Below are positions 37,301 to 51,243 of a stretch of DNA of 64,000 nucleotides, piece after piece. The position numbers and the translations under genes were made by a program. This stretch comes from Nomia melanderi (lineage: Eukaryota; Arthropoda; Insecta; Hymenoptera; Halictidae): assembly GCF_051020985.1 (NCBI RefSeq), contig NW_027475138.1:4178745-4242744 (forward strand). Reading direction: 5' to 3'. A model generated the notes under the pieces. That model did no database searches and was not told the origin of the DNA. It worked only from the letters and a program-made list of their open reading frames with translations. Position 1 is the stretch's first letter. Every line of letters begins with the position of its first letter.

Positions 37301-38329
37301 AACATATATCTGGTGATATCTCGGGTGCTATTAGAGATAGCGCAATAAACCAAAGCGAATTATCTGCAGGAGGCCCTGGCGCATGAATCTGTGCAGCGGG
37401 AACGACCTCGGACCACCAGGGGCAGAGAAAACCACCGTCTCATGGGGCCGGACTCTCAGGGTCGGGGGAAAACCCAAAATATATCTGTTGATATCTCGGG
37501 TGCTATTACAGATAGCGCAATAAATCAAAGTGTATTGTCTGTAGGAGGCCCTGGCGCACGAATCTGTGCAGCGGGAACGACCTCGAACCACCAGGGGCCG
37601 AGACAACGACCGTCTCATGGAGCCGGACACTCAGGGTCAGGGAAAAATCCAATATATATCTGGTGATATCTCGGGTATTATTACAGATAGCGCAATAAAT
37701 CAAAGTGCATTGTCTGTAGAAGGCCCTGACGCATGAAACTGTGCAGCGGGATCGACCTCGGACCACCAGGGGCCGAGAAAATCACCGTCTCATGGGGCCG
37801 GACTGTCAGGGTCAGGTTAAAATCCAATATATATCTGGTGATATCTCGGGTGCTATTAGAGATAGCGCAATAAATCAAAGTGAATTATCTGCAGGAGGCC
37901 CTGGCGCATGAATCTGTGCAGCGGGATCGACCTCGGACCACCAGGGGCCGAGGAAATCACCGCCTCATGGGGCCGGACTGTCAGGGTCAGGGAAAAGTCC
38001 AATATATATCTGGTGATATCTCGGCTGCTATTAGAGATAGCGCAATAAATCAAAGTGAAGTATCTGCAGGCGGCCCTGGCGCATGAATCTGTGCAGCGGG
38101 ATCGACCTCGGACCACCAGGGGCCGAGGAAATCACCGCCTCATAGGGCCGGACACTCAGGGTCAGGGAAAAATCCAATATAAATCTGGTGATATCTCGGG
38201 TGCTATTACAGATAGCGCAATAAATGAAAGTGCATTGTCTGCAGGAGGCCCTAGCGCATGAATCTGTGCAGCGGGAACGACCTCGGACCACAAGGGGCCG
38301 AGAAAATCACCGTCCCATGGGGCCGGACT

Positions 38330-39010
38330 GTCACGGTCAGGGAAAAATCCAATATATATCTGGTGATATCTCGGGTGCTATTAGGGATAGCGAAATAAAT
38401 CAAAGTGCATTATCTGCAGGAGGCCCTGGCGCATGAATCTGTGCAGCGGGAACGACTTCGGACCACCAGGGGCCGAGAAAACCACCGTCTCATGGGGTCG
38501 GACACTCAGGGTCAGGGAAAAATCCAATATAAATCTGGTGATATCTATGGTGCTATTACAGATAGCGCAGTAAATCAAAGTGCATTCTCTGCAGGAGGCC
38601 CTGGCGTATGAATCTGTGCAGCGGGAAGGACCTCGGACCACCAGGGGCCGAGAAAACCATCGACACATGGGGCCGGACTGTCAGGGTCAAGGAAAAATCC
38701 AATATATATCTGGTGATATCTCGGGTGCTATTAGGGATAGCGACATAAATCAAAGTGCATTGTCTGCAGGAGGCCCTGGCGCATGAATCTGTGCAGCGGG
38801 AACGACCTCGGACCACCAGGGGCCGAGAAAACCACCGTCTCATGGGGTCGGACACTCAGGGTCAGGGAAAAATCCAATATAAATCTGGTGATATCTATGG
38901 TGCTATTACAGACAGCGCAGTAAATCAAAGTGCATTCTCTGCAGGAGGCCCTGGCGTATGAATCTGTGCAGCGGGACGGACCTCGGACCACCAGGGGCCG
39001 AGAAAACCAT
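38330..39010 (+). repeat. Dimer repeat, 350 bp x about 2
   Basis: Monomers around 38,330-38,680 recur at about 38,680-39,010 with some substitutions. The pair alternates a copy with ATATCTATGGTGC and GCGCAGTAAATC with a copy having GGCGTATGAATC and GCATTCTCTGC. Confidence 0.7.
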
Positions 39011-39183
39011 CGAGACATGGGGTCGGACACTCAGGGTCAGGGAAAAATCCAATATAAATCTGGTGATATCTCGGGTGCTATTACAGATAGCGCAATAAAT
39101 CAAAGTGCATTGTCTGCAGGCGGCCCTGGCGCATGAATCTGTGCAGCGGGAACGACCTCGGACCACCAGGGGCCGAGAGAACC
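38951..39183 (+). repeat. Second long-range shared block, left copy
   Basis: This stretch matches 58,026-58,258 (offset 19,075 = 109 x 175), with about four differences in 233 bases. Shared markers include GGCGTATGAATC, GCGGGACGGACC, AATATAAATCTGG and GGCGGCCCTGGCG. Confidence 0.75.
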
Positions 39184-39405
39184 ACCGTCTCATGGGGTCG
39201 GACTATCAGGGTCAGGGAAAAATCCAATATAAATCTGGTGATATCTCGGGTGCTATTACAGATAGCGCAATAAATCAGAGTGCATTGTCTGCAGGCGGCC
39301 CTGGCGGATGAATCTGTGCAGCGGGAACGACCTCGGACCACCAGGGGCCGAGAGAACCACCGTCTCATGGGGTCGGACTATCAGGGTCAGGGAAAAATCC
39401 AATAT
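39060..39405 (+). repeat. Single-monomer tandem duplication
   Basis: Two adjacent monomers are nearly identical (AATCAAAG versus AATCAGAG; GGCGCATG versus GGCGGATG). Both carry GCAGGCGGCC, GAGAGAACCACC and GGACTATCAGGG, a combination not seen on other neighbours. This is the shortest-period recent duplication in the window. Confidence 0.75.
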
Positions 39406-41930
39406 ATATCTGGTGATATCTCGGGTCCTATTAGAGATAGCTCAATAAATCAAAGTGCATTGTCTGCAGGAGGCCCTAGCGCATGAATCTGTGTAGCGGG
39501 AACGACCTCGGACCACAAGGGGCCGAGAAAATCACCGTGCCATGGGGCCGGACTGTCACGGTCAGGGAAAAATCCAATATATATCTGGTGATATCTCGGG
39601 TGCTATTAGGGATAGCGAAATAAATCAAAGTGCATTGTCTGCAGGAGGCCCTGGCGTATGAATCTGTGCAGCGGGAAGGACCTCGGAACACCAGGGGCCG
39701 AGAAAACCATCGACACATGGGGTCGAACACTCAGGGTCAGGGAAAAATCCAATATAAATCTGGTGATATCTCGGGTGCTATTACAGATAGCGCTATAAAT
39801 CAAAGTGCATTGTCTGCAGGAGGCCCTAGCGCATGAATCTGACCAGCGGGATCGACAACGGACCGCGAGGGACCGAGAAAACCATCGACACATGGGGCCG
39901 GACTGTCAAGGTCAAGGGAAAATCCAATATATATCTGGTGATATCTCGGGTGCTATTAGGGATAGCGACATAAATCAAAGGGCAGTGTCTGCAGGAGGCC
40001 CTGGCGCATGAATCTGTGCAGCGGGAACGACCTCGGACCACCAGGGGCCGAGAAAACCACCGTCTCATGGGGTCGGACACTCAGGGTCAGGGAAAAATCC
40101 AAAATAAATCTGGTGATATCTAGGGTGCTATTACAGATAGCGCAATAAATCAAAGTGCATTCTCTGCAGGAGGCCCTGGCGCATGAATCTGTGCAGCGGG
40201 AAGGACCTCGGACCACCAGGGGCCGAGAAAACCACCGTCTCATGGGGTCGGACACTCAGGGTCAGGGAAAATCCAATATGTATCTGGTGATATCTCGGGT
40301 GCTATTAGAGATAGCTCAATAAATCAAAGTGCATTGTCTGAAGGAGGCCCTAGCGCATGAATCTGTGCAGCGGGAACGACCTCGGACCACAAGGGGCCGA
40401 GAAAATCACCGTCCCATGGGGCCGGACTGTCACGGTCAGGGAAAAATCCAATATGTATCTGGTGATATCTCGGGTGCTATTAGAGATAGCTCAATAAATC
40501 AAAGTGCATTGTCTGCAGGAGGCCCTGGCGCATGAATCTGTGCAGCGGGAACGGCCTCGGACCACCAGGGGCCGAGAAAACCACCGACTCATGGGGTCGG
40601 ACACTCAGGGTCAGGGAAAAATCCAATATATATCTGGTGATATCTCGGGTGCTATTATAGATAGCGCAATAAATCAAAGTGCATTGTCTGTAGGAGGCCC
40701 CGGCGCATGAATCTGTGCAGCGGGATCGACCTCGGACCACCAGGGGCCGAGAAAATCATTGTCGCATGGGGCCGGACTGTCAGGGTCAGGGAAAAATCCA
40801 ATATATATCTGGTGATATCTCGGGTGCTATTAGAGAAAGCGCAATAAATAAAAGTGAATTATCTGCAGGGGGGCCTGCCGCATGAATCTGTGCAGCGGGA
40901 TCGACCTCGGACCACGAGGGACCGAGAAAACCATCGACAAATGGTGCCGCACCGTCAGGGTCAAGGAAAAATCCAATATATATCTGGTGATATCTCGGGT
41001 GCTATTAGAGATAGCGAATTAAATCAAAGTGCATTGTCTGCAGGAGGCCCTGGCGCATGAATCTGTGCAGCGGGAACGACCTCGGGCCACCAGGGGCCGA
41101 GAGAACCACCGTCCCATGGTGCCGGACTGTCACGGTCAGGGACATATCCAATATATATCTGGTGATATCTCGGGTGCTATTAGGGATAGCGAAATAAATC
41201 AAAGTGCATTGTCTGCAGTAGGCCCTGGCGCATGAATCTGTACAGCGGGAACGACCTCGGACCACCAGGGGCCGAGAATTCCACCGTCTCATGGGGTCGG
41301 ACACTCAGGGTCAGGGAAAAATCCAAAATAAATCTGGTGATATCTAGGGTGCTATTACAGATAGCGCAATAAATCAAAGTGCATTCTCTGCAGGAGGCCC
41401 TGGCGCATGAATCTGTGCAGCGGGAAGGACCTCGGACCACCAGGGGCCGAGAAAACCACCGTCTCATGGTTTCGGACACTCAGGGTCAGGGAAAAATCCA
41501 ATATATATCTGGTGATATCTCGGGTGCTATTAGAGATATCTCAATAAATCAAAGTGAATTATCTGCAAGGGGCCGTGGCGCATGAATCTGTGCAACGGGA
41601 TCGACCTCGGACCACCAGGGGCCGAGAAAACCACCGTCTCATGGTTTCGGACACTCAGGGTCAGGGACAAATCCAATATATATCTGGTGATATCTCGGGT
41701 GCTATTGGAGATAGCGCAATAAACCAAAGTGAATTATCTGCAGGGGGCCCTGGCACATGAATCTGTGTAGCGGGATGGACCTCGGACTACGAGGGACCGA
41801 GAAAACCATCGACACATGGGGCCGGACTGTCAGGGTCAAGAAAAAATCCAATTTATATCTGGTGATATCTCGGGTGCTATTAGAGATAGCGAATTAAATC
41901 AAAGTGCATTGTCTGCATGAGGCCCTGGCG

Positions 41931-44900
41931 CATGAATCTGAGCAGCGGGAACGACCTCGGACCACCAGGGGCCGAGAGAACCACCGTCTCATGGGGCCGG
42001 ACACTCAGGGTCATGGAAAAATCCAATATATATCTGGTGATATCTCGGGTTATATTACAGATAGCGCAATAAATCAAAGTGCATTGTCTGTAGGAGGCCC
42101 TGGCGCATGAATCAGTGCAGCGGGAACGACCTCGGACCACCAGGGGCCGAGAAAACCACAGTCTCATGGGGCCGGACGCACAGGGTCAGGGAAAAATCCA
42201 ATACATATCTGTTGATATCTCGGCTGCTAGTAGAGATAGCGCAATAAACCAAAGTCAATTATCTGCAGGAGGCCCTGGCGCATGAATCTGTGCAGCGGGA
42301 ACGACCTCGGACCACAAGGGGCCGAGAAAATCACCGTCCCATGGGGCCGGACTGTCACGGTCAGGGAAAAATCCAATATATATCTGGTGATATCTCGGGT
42401 GCTATTAGAGATCGCGCAATAAACCAAAGTGCATTGTCTGCAGGAGGCCCTGGCGCATGAATCTGTGCAGCGGGAACGACCTCGAAATACCAGGGGCCGA
42501 GAAAACCACCGTCTCATGGGGCCGGACACTCAGGGTCCGGGAAAAATCCAATATATATCTGGTGATATCTCGGGTGCTATTACAGATAGCGCAATAAATC
42601 AAAGTGCATTGTCTGTAGGAGGCCCTGGCGCATGAATCTGTGCTGCGGGAACGACCTCGGACCTCCAGGGGCCGAGACAACCACCGTCTCATGGGGCCGG
42701 ACACTCAGGGTCAGGGGAAAATCCAATATATATCTGGTGATATCTCGGGTATTATTAGAGACAGCGCAATAAACCAAAGAGGATTATCTGCAGGAGGCCC
42801 TGGCGCATGAATCTGTGCATCGGGAACGACCTCGGACCACCAGGGGACGAGAAAACCACAGTCTCATGGGGCCGGATACTCAGGGTCAGGGGAAAATCCA
42901 ATATATATCTGGTGATATCGCGGGTATTATTAGAGATAGCGCAATAAACCAAAGAGGATTATCTGCAGGAGGCCCTGGCGCATGAATCTGTGCATCGGGA
43001 ACGACCTCGGACCACCAGGGGCCGAGAAAACCACCGTCTCATGGGACCGGACACTCAGGGTCAAGGAAAAATCCAATATATATCTGATGATATCTCGGGT
43101 GCTATTACGGATGGCGCAATAAATCAAAGTGCCTTGTCTGTAGGAGGCCCTGGCGCATGAATCTGTGCAGCGGGAACGACCTCGGACCTCCAGGGGCCGA
43201 GACAACCACCGTCTCATTGGGCCGGACACTCAGGGTCAGGGGAAAATCCAATATATATCTGGTGATATCTCGGTTGCTATTAGAGATAGCGCAATAAACC
43301 AAAGTGAATTATCTGCAGGAGGCCCTGGCGCATGAATCTGTGCAGCGGGAACGACCTCGAAATACCAGGGGCCGAGAAAACCACCGTCTCATGGGGCCGG
43401 ACACTCAGGGTCCGGGAAAAATCCAATATATATCTGGTGATATCTCGGGTGCTATTACAGATAGCGCAATAAATTAAAGTGCATTGTCTGTAGGAGGCCC
43501 TGGCGCATGAATCTGTGCAGCGGGAACGACCTTGGACCACCAGGGGCCGAGAAAACCACAGACACATGGGGCCGGACACTCAGGGTCAGGGTAAAATCCA
43601 ATATATATCTGGTGATATCTTGGGTGCTATTGGAGATCGCGCAATAAACCAAAGTGAATTATCTGCAGGAGGCCCTGGCGCATGAATCTGTGCATCGGGA
43701 ACGACCTCGGACCACCAGGGGCCGAGAAAACCACCGTCTCATGGGGCCGGACACTCAGGGTCAAGGAAAAATCCAATATATATCTGATGATATCTCGGGT
43801 GCTATTACGGATGGCGCAATAAATCAAAGTGCCTTGTCTGTAGTAGGCCCTGGCGCATGAATCTGTGCAGCGGGAACGACCTCGGACCTCCAGGGGCCGA
43901 GACAACCACCGTCTCATGGGGACGGACACTCAGGGTCAGGGGAAAATCCAATATATATCTGGTGATATCTCGGGTGCTATTAGAGATAGCGCAATAAACC
44001 AAAGTGAATTATCTGCAGGAGGCCCTGGCGCATGAATCTGTGCAGCGGGAACGACCTCGGACCACCAGGGGCCGAGAAAACCACCGTCTCATGGGGCCGG
44101 ACACACAGGGTCAAGGAAAAATCCAATATATATCTGATGATATCTCGGGTGCTATTACGGATGGTGCAATAAATCAAAGTGCATTGTCTGTAGGAGGCCC
44201 TGGCGCATGAATCTGTGCAGCGGGAACGACCTCGGACCTCCAGGGGCCGAGACAACCACCGTCTCATGGGGCCGGACACTCAGGGTCAGGGAAAAATACA
44301 ATATATATCTGGTGATATCTCGGGTGCTATTAGAGATAGCGCAATAAATCAAAGTATATTGTCTGCAGGAGGCCCTGGCGCATGAATCTGTGCAGCGGGA
44401 TCGACCTCGGACCACCAGGGGACGAGAAAACCACAGTCTCATGGGGCCGGATACTCAGGGTCAGGGGAAAATTCAATATATATCTGGTGATATCTCGGGT
44501 ATTATTAGAGATAGCGCAATAAACCAAAGAGGATTATCTGCAGGAGGCCCTGGCGCATGAATCTGTGCATCGGGAACGACCTCGGGCCACCAGGGGCCGA
44601 GAAAACCACCGTCTCATGGGGCCGGACACTCAGGGTCAAGGAAAAATCCAATATATATCTGATGATATCTCGGGTGCTATTACGGATGGCGCAATAAATC
44701 AAAGTGCCTTGTCTGTAGGAGGCCCTGGCGCATGAATCTGTGCAGCGGGAACGACCTCGGACCTCCAGGGGCCGAGACAACCACCGTCTCATGGGGACGG
44801 ACACTCAGGGTCAGGGGAAAATCCAATATATATCTGGTGATATCTCGGGTGCTATTAGAGATAGCGCAATAAACCAAAGTGAATTATCTGCAGGAGGCCC

Positions 44901-45950
44901 TGGCGCATGAATCTGTGCAGCGGGAACGACCTCGGACCACCAGGGGCCGAGACAACCACCGTCTCATGGGGCCGGACACTCAGGGTCAGGGAAAAATACA
45001 ATATATATCTGGTGATATCTCGGGTGCTATTACAGATAGCGCAATAAACCAAAGTGCATTGTCTGTAGGAGGGCCAGGCGAATGAATCTGTGCAGCGGGA
45101 ACGACCTCGGACCACCAAGGGCCGAGAAAATTACAGATATTCGGAATCCGTCACCCAAGGTCATGTAAAAATCCAGCATATATCTGGTGATATCTCGGGT
45201 GCTATTACAGATAGCCTAATAACCCAATGTGCATTGTCTGTAGGAGGCCCTGGCGCATGAATCTGGGCAGCGGGAACGACCTCGGACCACCAGGGACCGA
45301 GAAAACCACCGTCTCATGGGGCCGGACACACAGGGTCAAGGAAAAATCCAATATATATCTAATGATATCTCGGGTGCTATTACGGATGGTGCAATAAATC
45401 AAAGTGCATTGTCTGTAGGAGGCCCTGGCGCATGAATCTGTGCAGCGGGAACGACCTCGGACCTCCAGGGGCCGAGACAACCACCGTCTCATGGGGCCGG
45501 ACACTCAGGGTCAGGGAAAAATACAATATATATCTGGTGATATCTCGAGTGCTATTAGAGATAGCGCAATAAATCAAAGTGCATTGTCTGCAGGAGGCCC
45601 TGGCGCATTAATCTGTGCAGCGGGAACGACCTCGGACCACCAGGGGCCGAGAAAACCACAGTCTCATGGGGCCGGACACGCAAGGTCAGGGTAAAGTTCA
45701 ATATATATCTGGTGATATCTCGGGTGCTATTAGAGATAGCACAAGAAACCAAAGTGAATTATCTGCAGGAGGCCCTGGAGCAAGAATCTGTGCAGCGGGA
45801 ACGACCTCGGACCACAAGGGGCCGAGACAACAACCGTCTCATGGGGCCGGACACTCAGGGTCATGGAAAAATCCAATATATATCTGGTGATATCTCGGGT
45901 GCTATTACAGATAGCGCAATAAATCAAAGTGCACTGTCTGCAGGCGGCAC
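41931..45950 (+). repeat. Subfamily-1-like island
   Basis: About 23 monomers return to GCGGGAACGACC and GGACACTCAGGG between two subfamily-2 blocks. They have their own markers: CTCGGACCTCCAGG (near 42,658, 43,188, 43,888, 44,235, 44,758 and 45,463), TTACGGATGGCGC or TTACGGATGGTGC, TCGGGTATTATTAG and AAAGAGGATTATC. At least one subfamily-2 style monomer (GACTGTCACGG) sits inside near 42,350. The divergent 53-bp segment occurs at 45,127-45,179. Confidence 0.75.
45127..45179 (+). repeat. Divergent 53-bp segment, copy 2
   Basis: This is nearly the same as the copy at 854-906: it has TTACAGATATTCGGAATCCG and the GTAAAAATCCAGCAT end. It is again preceded by GGCGAATGAATCTG. The two copies lie about 44 kb apart in monomers that otherwise match their local neighbours. 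Confidence 0.85.
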
Positions 45951-47726
45951 TGGCGCATGAATCTGTGCAGCGGGAACGACCTCGGACCACCAGGGGCCGA
46001 GAGAACCACCGTCTCATGGGGTCGGACTGTCAGGGTCAGGGAAAAATCCAATATATATCTGGTGATATCTCGGGTGCTATTAGAGATAGCGCACTAAATC
46101 AATGTGCATTGTCTGCAGGAGGCCCTAGCGCATGAATCTGTGCCGCAGGAACGACCTCGGCCCACCAGGGGCCGAGAAAACTACCGTCTCATGGGGTCGG
46201 ACTCTCAGGGTCAGGGAAAAATCCAATATATATCTGGAGATATCTCGGGTGCTATTAGAGATAGCGCAATATACCAAAGTGCATTGTCTGCAGGAGGCCC
46301 TGGCGCATGAATCTGTGCAGCGGGAACGACCTCGGACGACCAGCGGCCGAGAAATCCACCGTCTCATGGTTTCGGACACTCAGGGTCAGGGAAAAATCCA
46401 ATATATATCTGGTGATATCTCGGGTGCTATTAGTGATAGCGCAATAAATCAAAGTGCATTGTCTGCAGGAGGCCATAGCGCATGAATCTGTGCAGCGGGA
46501 TCGACCTCGGACCACGAGGGACCGAGAAAACCATCGACACATGGGGCCGGACCGTCAGGGTCAAGGAAAAATCCAATATATATCTGGTGATATCTCGGGT
46601 GCTATTAGAGATAGGGAAATAAATCAAAGTGCATTGTCTGCAGGAGGCCCTGTCGCATGAATCTGTGCAGCGGAATCGACCTCGGACCACCAGGGGCCGA
46701 GAAAACCACCGTCTCATGGGGTCGAACTGTCAGGGTCAGGGAAAAATCCAATATATATCTGGCGATATCTCGGGTGCTATTACAGATAGCGCAATAAATC
46801 AAAGTGCATTGTCTGCAGGAGGCCCTAGCGCATGAATCTGTGCAGCGGGAACGACCTCGGACCACCAGGGGCCGAGAGAACCACCGTCTCATGGGGTCGG
46901 ACTGTCAGGGTCAGGGAAAAATCCAATATATATCTGGAGATATCTCGGGTGCTATTAGAGATAGCGCAATAAACCAAAGCGCATTGTCTGCAGGAGGCCC
47001 TGGTGCATGAATCTGTGCAGCGGGAACGACCTCGGACCACCAGGGGCCGAGAAAACCACCGTCTCATGGGTTCGGACTGTCAGGGTCAGGGAAAAATCCA
47101 ATATATATCTGGTGATATCTCGGGTGCTATTAGAGATAGAGCACTAAATCAAAGTGCATTGTCTGCAGGAGGCCCTAGCGCATGAATCTCTGCCGCAGGA
47201 ACGACCTCGTCCCACCAGGGGCCGAGAAAACTACCGTCTCATGGGGTCGGACACTCAGGGTCAGGGAAAAATCCAATATATATGTGGTGATATCTCGGGT
47301 GCTATTAGAGAAAGCGCAATAAATCAAAGTGAATTATCTGCACGGGGACCTGGCCCATGAATCTGTGTAGCGGGATCGACCTCGGACGACCAGGGGATGA
47401 GAAAGACAACCGTCTCATCGGGTCGGACTGTCAGGGTCAGGGAAAAATCCAATATATATCTGGTGATATCTCGGGTGCTATTAGAGATAACGCAATAAAT
47501 CAAAGTGCATTGTCTGCAGGAGGCCCTAGCGCATGAATCAATGCAGCGGGAACGACCTCGGATCATCAGGGGCCGAGAAAACAACCGTCTCATGGGGCCG
47601 GACACTCAGGGTCAGGGAAAATCCAATATATATCTGGCGATATCTCGGGTGCTATTACAGATAGCGCAATAAATCAAAGTGCATTGTCTGCAGGAGGCCC
47701 TAGCGCATGAATCTGTGCAGCGGGAA
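45951..47726 (+). repeat. Subfamily-2 block left of the 10-mer
   Basis: The ten or so monomers here foreshadow the 10-mer to the right, in partly different order. The GATGAGAAAGACAACCG monomer, with one extra base, is at 47,391-47,420, and CCATCGACACATGG is near 46,530. One A is missing in CAGGGAAAATCC near 47,618, which cancels the extra base. Confidence 0.75.
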
Positions 47727-50700
47727 CGACCTCGGACCACCAGGGGCCGAGAAAACTACCGTCTCATCGGGTCGGACTGTCAGGGTCAGGGAAAAATCCA
47801 ATATATATCTGGTGATATCTCGGGTGCTATTAGAGATAACGCAATAAATCAAAGTGCATTGTCTGCAGGAGGCCATAGCGCATGAATCTGTGCAGCGGGA
47901 TCGACCTCGGACCACGAGGGACCGAGAAAACCATCGACACATGGGGCCGGACCGTCAGGGTCAAGGAAAAATCCAATATATATCTGGTGATATCTCGGGT
48001 GCTATTAGAGATAGGGAAATAAATCAAAGTGCATTGTCTGCAGGAGGCCCTGGCGCATGAATCTGTGCAGCGGAATCGATCTCGGACCACCAGGGGCCGA
48101 GAAAACCACCGTCTCATGGGGTCGAACTGTCAGGGTCAGGGAAAAATCCAATATATATCTGGTGATATCTTGGGTGCTATTATAGATAGCGCAATAAATC
48201 AAAGTGCATTGTCCGTAGGAGGCCCCGGCGCATGAATCTGTGCAGCGGGATCGACCTCGGACCACCAGGGGCCGAGAAAATCATTGTCTCATGGGGCCGG
48301 ACTGTCAGGGTCAGGGAATAATCCAATATATATCTGGTGATATCTCGGGTGCTATTACAGATAGCGCAATAAATCAAAGTGCATTGTCTGCAGGCGGCCC
48401 TGGAGCATGAATCTGTGCAGCGGGAACGTCCTGGGACCACCAGGGGCCGAGAGAACCACCGTCTCATGGGGTCGGACTGTCAGGGTCAGGGAAAAATCCA
48501 ATATATATCTGGAGATATCTCGGGTTCTATTAGAGATAGCGCAATAAACCAAAGTGCATTGTCTGCAGGAGGCCCTGGTGCATGAATCTGTGCAGCGGGA
48601 ACGACCTCGGACCACCAGGGGCCGAGAAAACCACCGTCTCATGGGTTCGGACTGTCAGGGTCAGGGAAAAATCCAATATATATCTGGTGATATCTCGGGT
48701 GCTATTAGAGATAGCGCACTAAATCAAAGTCCATTGTCTGCAGGAGGCCCTAGCGCATGAATCTCTGCCGCAGGAACGACCTCGGCCCACCAGGGGCCGA
48801 GAAAACTACCGTCTCATGGGGTCGGACACTCAGGGTCAGGGAAAAATCCAATATATATCTGGTGATATCTCGGGTGCTATTAGTGATAGCGCAATAAATC
48901 AAAGAGCATTGTCTGCAGGAGGCCATAGCGCATGAATCTGTGCAGCGGGATCGACCTCGGACCACGAGGGACCGAGAAAACCATCGACACATGGGGCCGG
49001 ACCGTCAGGGTCAAGGAAAAATCCAATATATATCTGGTGATATCTCGGATGCTATTAGAGAAAGCGCAATAAATCAAAGTGAATTATCTGCACGGGGACC
49101 TGGCGCATGAATCTGTGCAGCGGGATCGACCTCGGACGACCAGGGGATGAGAAAGACAACCGTCTCATCGGGTCGGACTGTCAGGGTCAGGGAAAAATCC
49201 AATATATATCTGGTGATATCTCGGGTGCTATTAGAGATAACGCAATAAATCAAAGTGTATTGTCTGCAGGAGGCCCTAGCGCATGAATCTGTGCAGTGCG
49301 ATCGACCTCGGACCACCGGGGGCCGAGAAAATCACCGTCTCATGGGGCCGGACTGTCAGGGTCAGGGAAAAATCCAATATATGTCTGGTGATATCTAGGG
49401 TGCTATTAGAGATAGCGCAATAAATCAAAGTGAATTATCTGCAGGGGGCCCTGGCGCATGAATCTGTGCAGCGGGATCGACCTCGGACCACCAGGGGCCG
49501 AGAAAACTACCGTCTCATCGGGTCGGACTGTCAGGGTCAGGGAAAAATCCAATATATATCTGGTGATATCTCGGGTGCTATTAGAGATAACGCAATAAAT
49601 CAAAGTGCATTGTCTGCAGGAGGCCATAGCGCATGAATCTGTGCAGCGGGATCGACCTCGGACCACGAGGGACCGAGAAAACCATCGACACATGGGGCCG
49701 GACCGTCAGGGTCAAGGAAAAATCCAATATATATCTGGTGATATCTCGGGTGCTATTAGAGATAGGGAAATAAATCAAAGTGCATTGTCTGCAGGAGGCC
49801 CTGGCGCATGAATCTGTGCAGCGGAATCGATCTCGGACCACCAGGGGCCGAGAAAACCACCGTCTCATGGGGTCGAACTGTCAGGGTCAGGGAAAAATCC
49901 AATATATATCTGGTGATATCTTGGGTGCTATTATAGATAGCGCAATAAATCAAAGTGCATTGTCCGTAGGAGGCCCCGGCGCATGAATCTGTGCAGCGGG
50001 ATCGACCTCGGACCACCAGGGGCCGAGAAAATCATTGTCTCATGGGGCCGGACTGTCAGGGTCAGGGAAAAATCCAATATATATCTGGTGATATCTCGGG
50101 TGCTATTACAGATAGCGCAATAAATCAAAGTGCATTGTCTGCAGGCGGCCCTGGAGCATGAATCTGTGCAGCGGGAACGTCCTGGGACCACCAGGGGCCG
50201 AGAGAACCACCGTCTCATGGGGTCGGACTGTCAGGGTCAGGGAAAAATCCAATATATATCTGGAGATATCTCGGGTTCTATTAGAGATAGCGCAATAAAC
50301 CAAAGTGCATTGTCTGCAGGAGGCCCTGGTGCATGAATCTGTGCAGCGGGAACGACCTCGGACCATCAGGGGCCGAGAAAACCACCGTCTCATGGGTTCG
50401 GACTGTCAGGGTCAGGGAAAAATCCAATATATATCTGGTGATATCTCGGGTGCTATTAGAGATAGCGCACTAAATCAAAGTCCATTGTCTGCAGGAGGCC
50501 CTAGCGCATGAATCTCTGCCGCAGGAACGACCTCGGCCCACCAGGGGCCGAGAAAACTACCGTCTCATGGGGTCGGACACTCAGGGTCAGGGAAAAATCC
50601 AATATATATCTGGTGATATCTCGGGTGCTATTAGTGATAGCGCAATAAATCAAAGAGCATTGTCTGCAGGAGGCCATAGCGCATGAATCTGTGCAGCGGG

Positions 50701-51243
50701 ATCGACCTCGGACCACGAGGGACCGAGAAAACCATCGACACATGGGGCCGGACCGTCAGGGTCAAGGAAAAATCCAATATATATCTGGTGATATCTCGGA
50801 TGCTATTAGAGAAAGCGCAATAAATCAAAGTGAATTATCTGCACGGGGACCTGGCGCATGAATCTGTGCAGCGGGATCGACCTCGGACGACCAGGGGATG
50901 AGAAAGACAACCGTCTCATCGGGTCGGACTGTCAGGGTCAGGGAAAAATCCAATATATATCTGGTGATATCTCGGGTGCTATTAGAGATAACGCAATAAA
51001 TCAAAGTGTATTGTCTGCAGGAGGCCCTAGCGCATGAATCTGTGCAGTGCGATCGACCTCGGACCACCGGGGGCCGAGAAAATCACCGTCTCATGGGGCC
51101 GGACTGTCAGGGTCAGGGAAAAATCCAATATATGTCTGGTGATATCTAGGGTGCTATTAGAGATAGCGCAATAAATCAAAGTGAATTATCTGCAGGGGGC
51201 CCTGGCGCATGAATCTGTGCAGCGGGATCGACCTCGGACCACC
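47727..51243 (+). repeat. 10-monomer higher-order repeat, 1,751 bp x 2
   Basis: Bases 47,727-49,477 recur at 49,478-51,228, and the match continues to 51,243. I see two differences: T versus A at 48,319/50,070, and C versus T at 48,615/50,366. That is about 99.9% identity. The odd length comes from one monomer with an inserted base (GATGAGAAAGACAACCG, near 49,150 and 50,901). The unit mixes CCATCGACACATGG, CTCTGCCGCAGGAACG and GAGATAACGC monomers. Confidence 0.9.

Larger units (their letters stand above)
37301..41930 (+). repeat. Subfamily-2 block, first segment
   Basis: The first regular GCGGGATCGACC is near 37,747. From there, monomers mostly combine GGACTGTCAGGG or GGGGTCGGAC, GTCTGCAGGAGG after GCATT, and AATATAAATCTGG in many copies. 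CCATCGACACATGG, a strong subfamily-2 marker, occurs near 38,660, 39,710, 39,890 and 41,805. One A is missing in CAGGGAAAATCC near 40,267. Confidence 0.8.
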
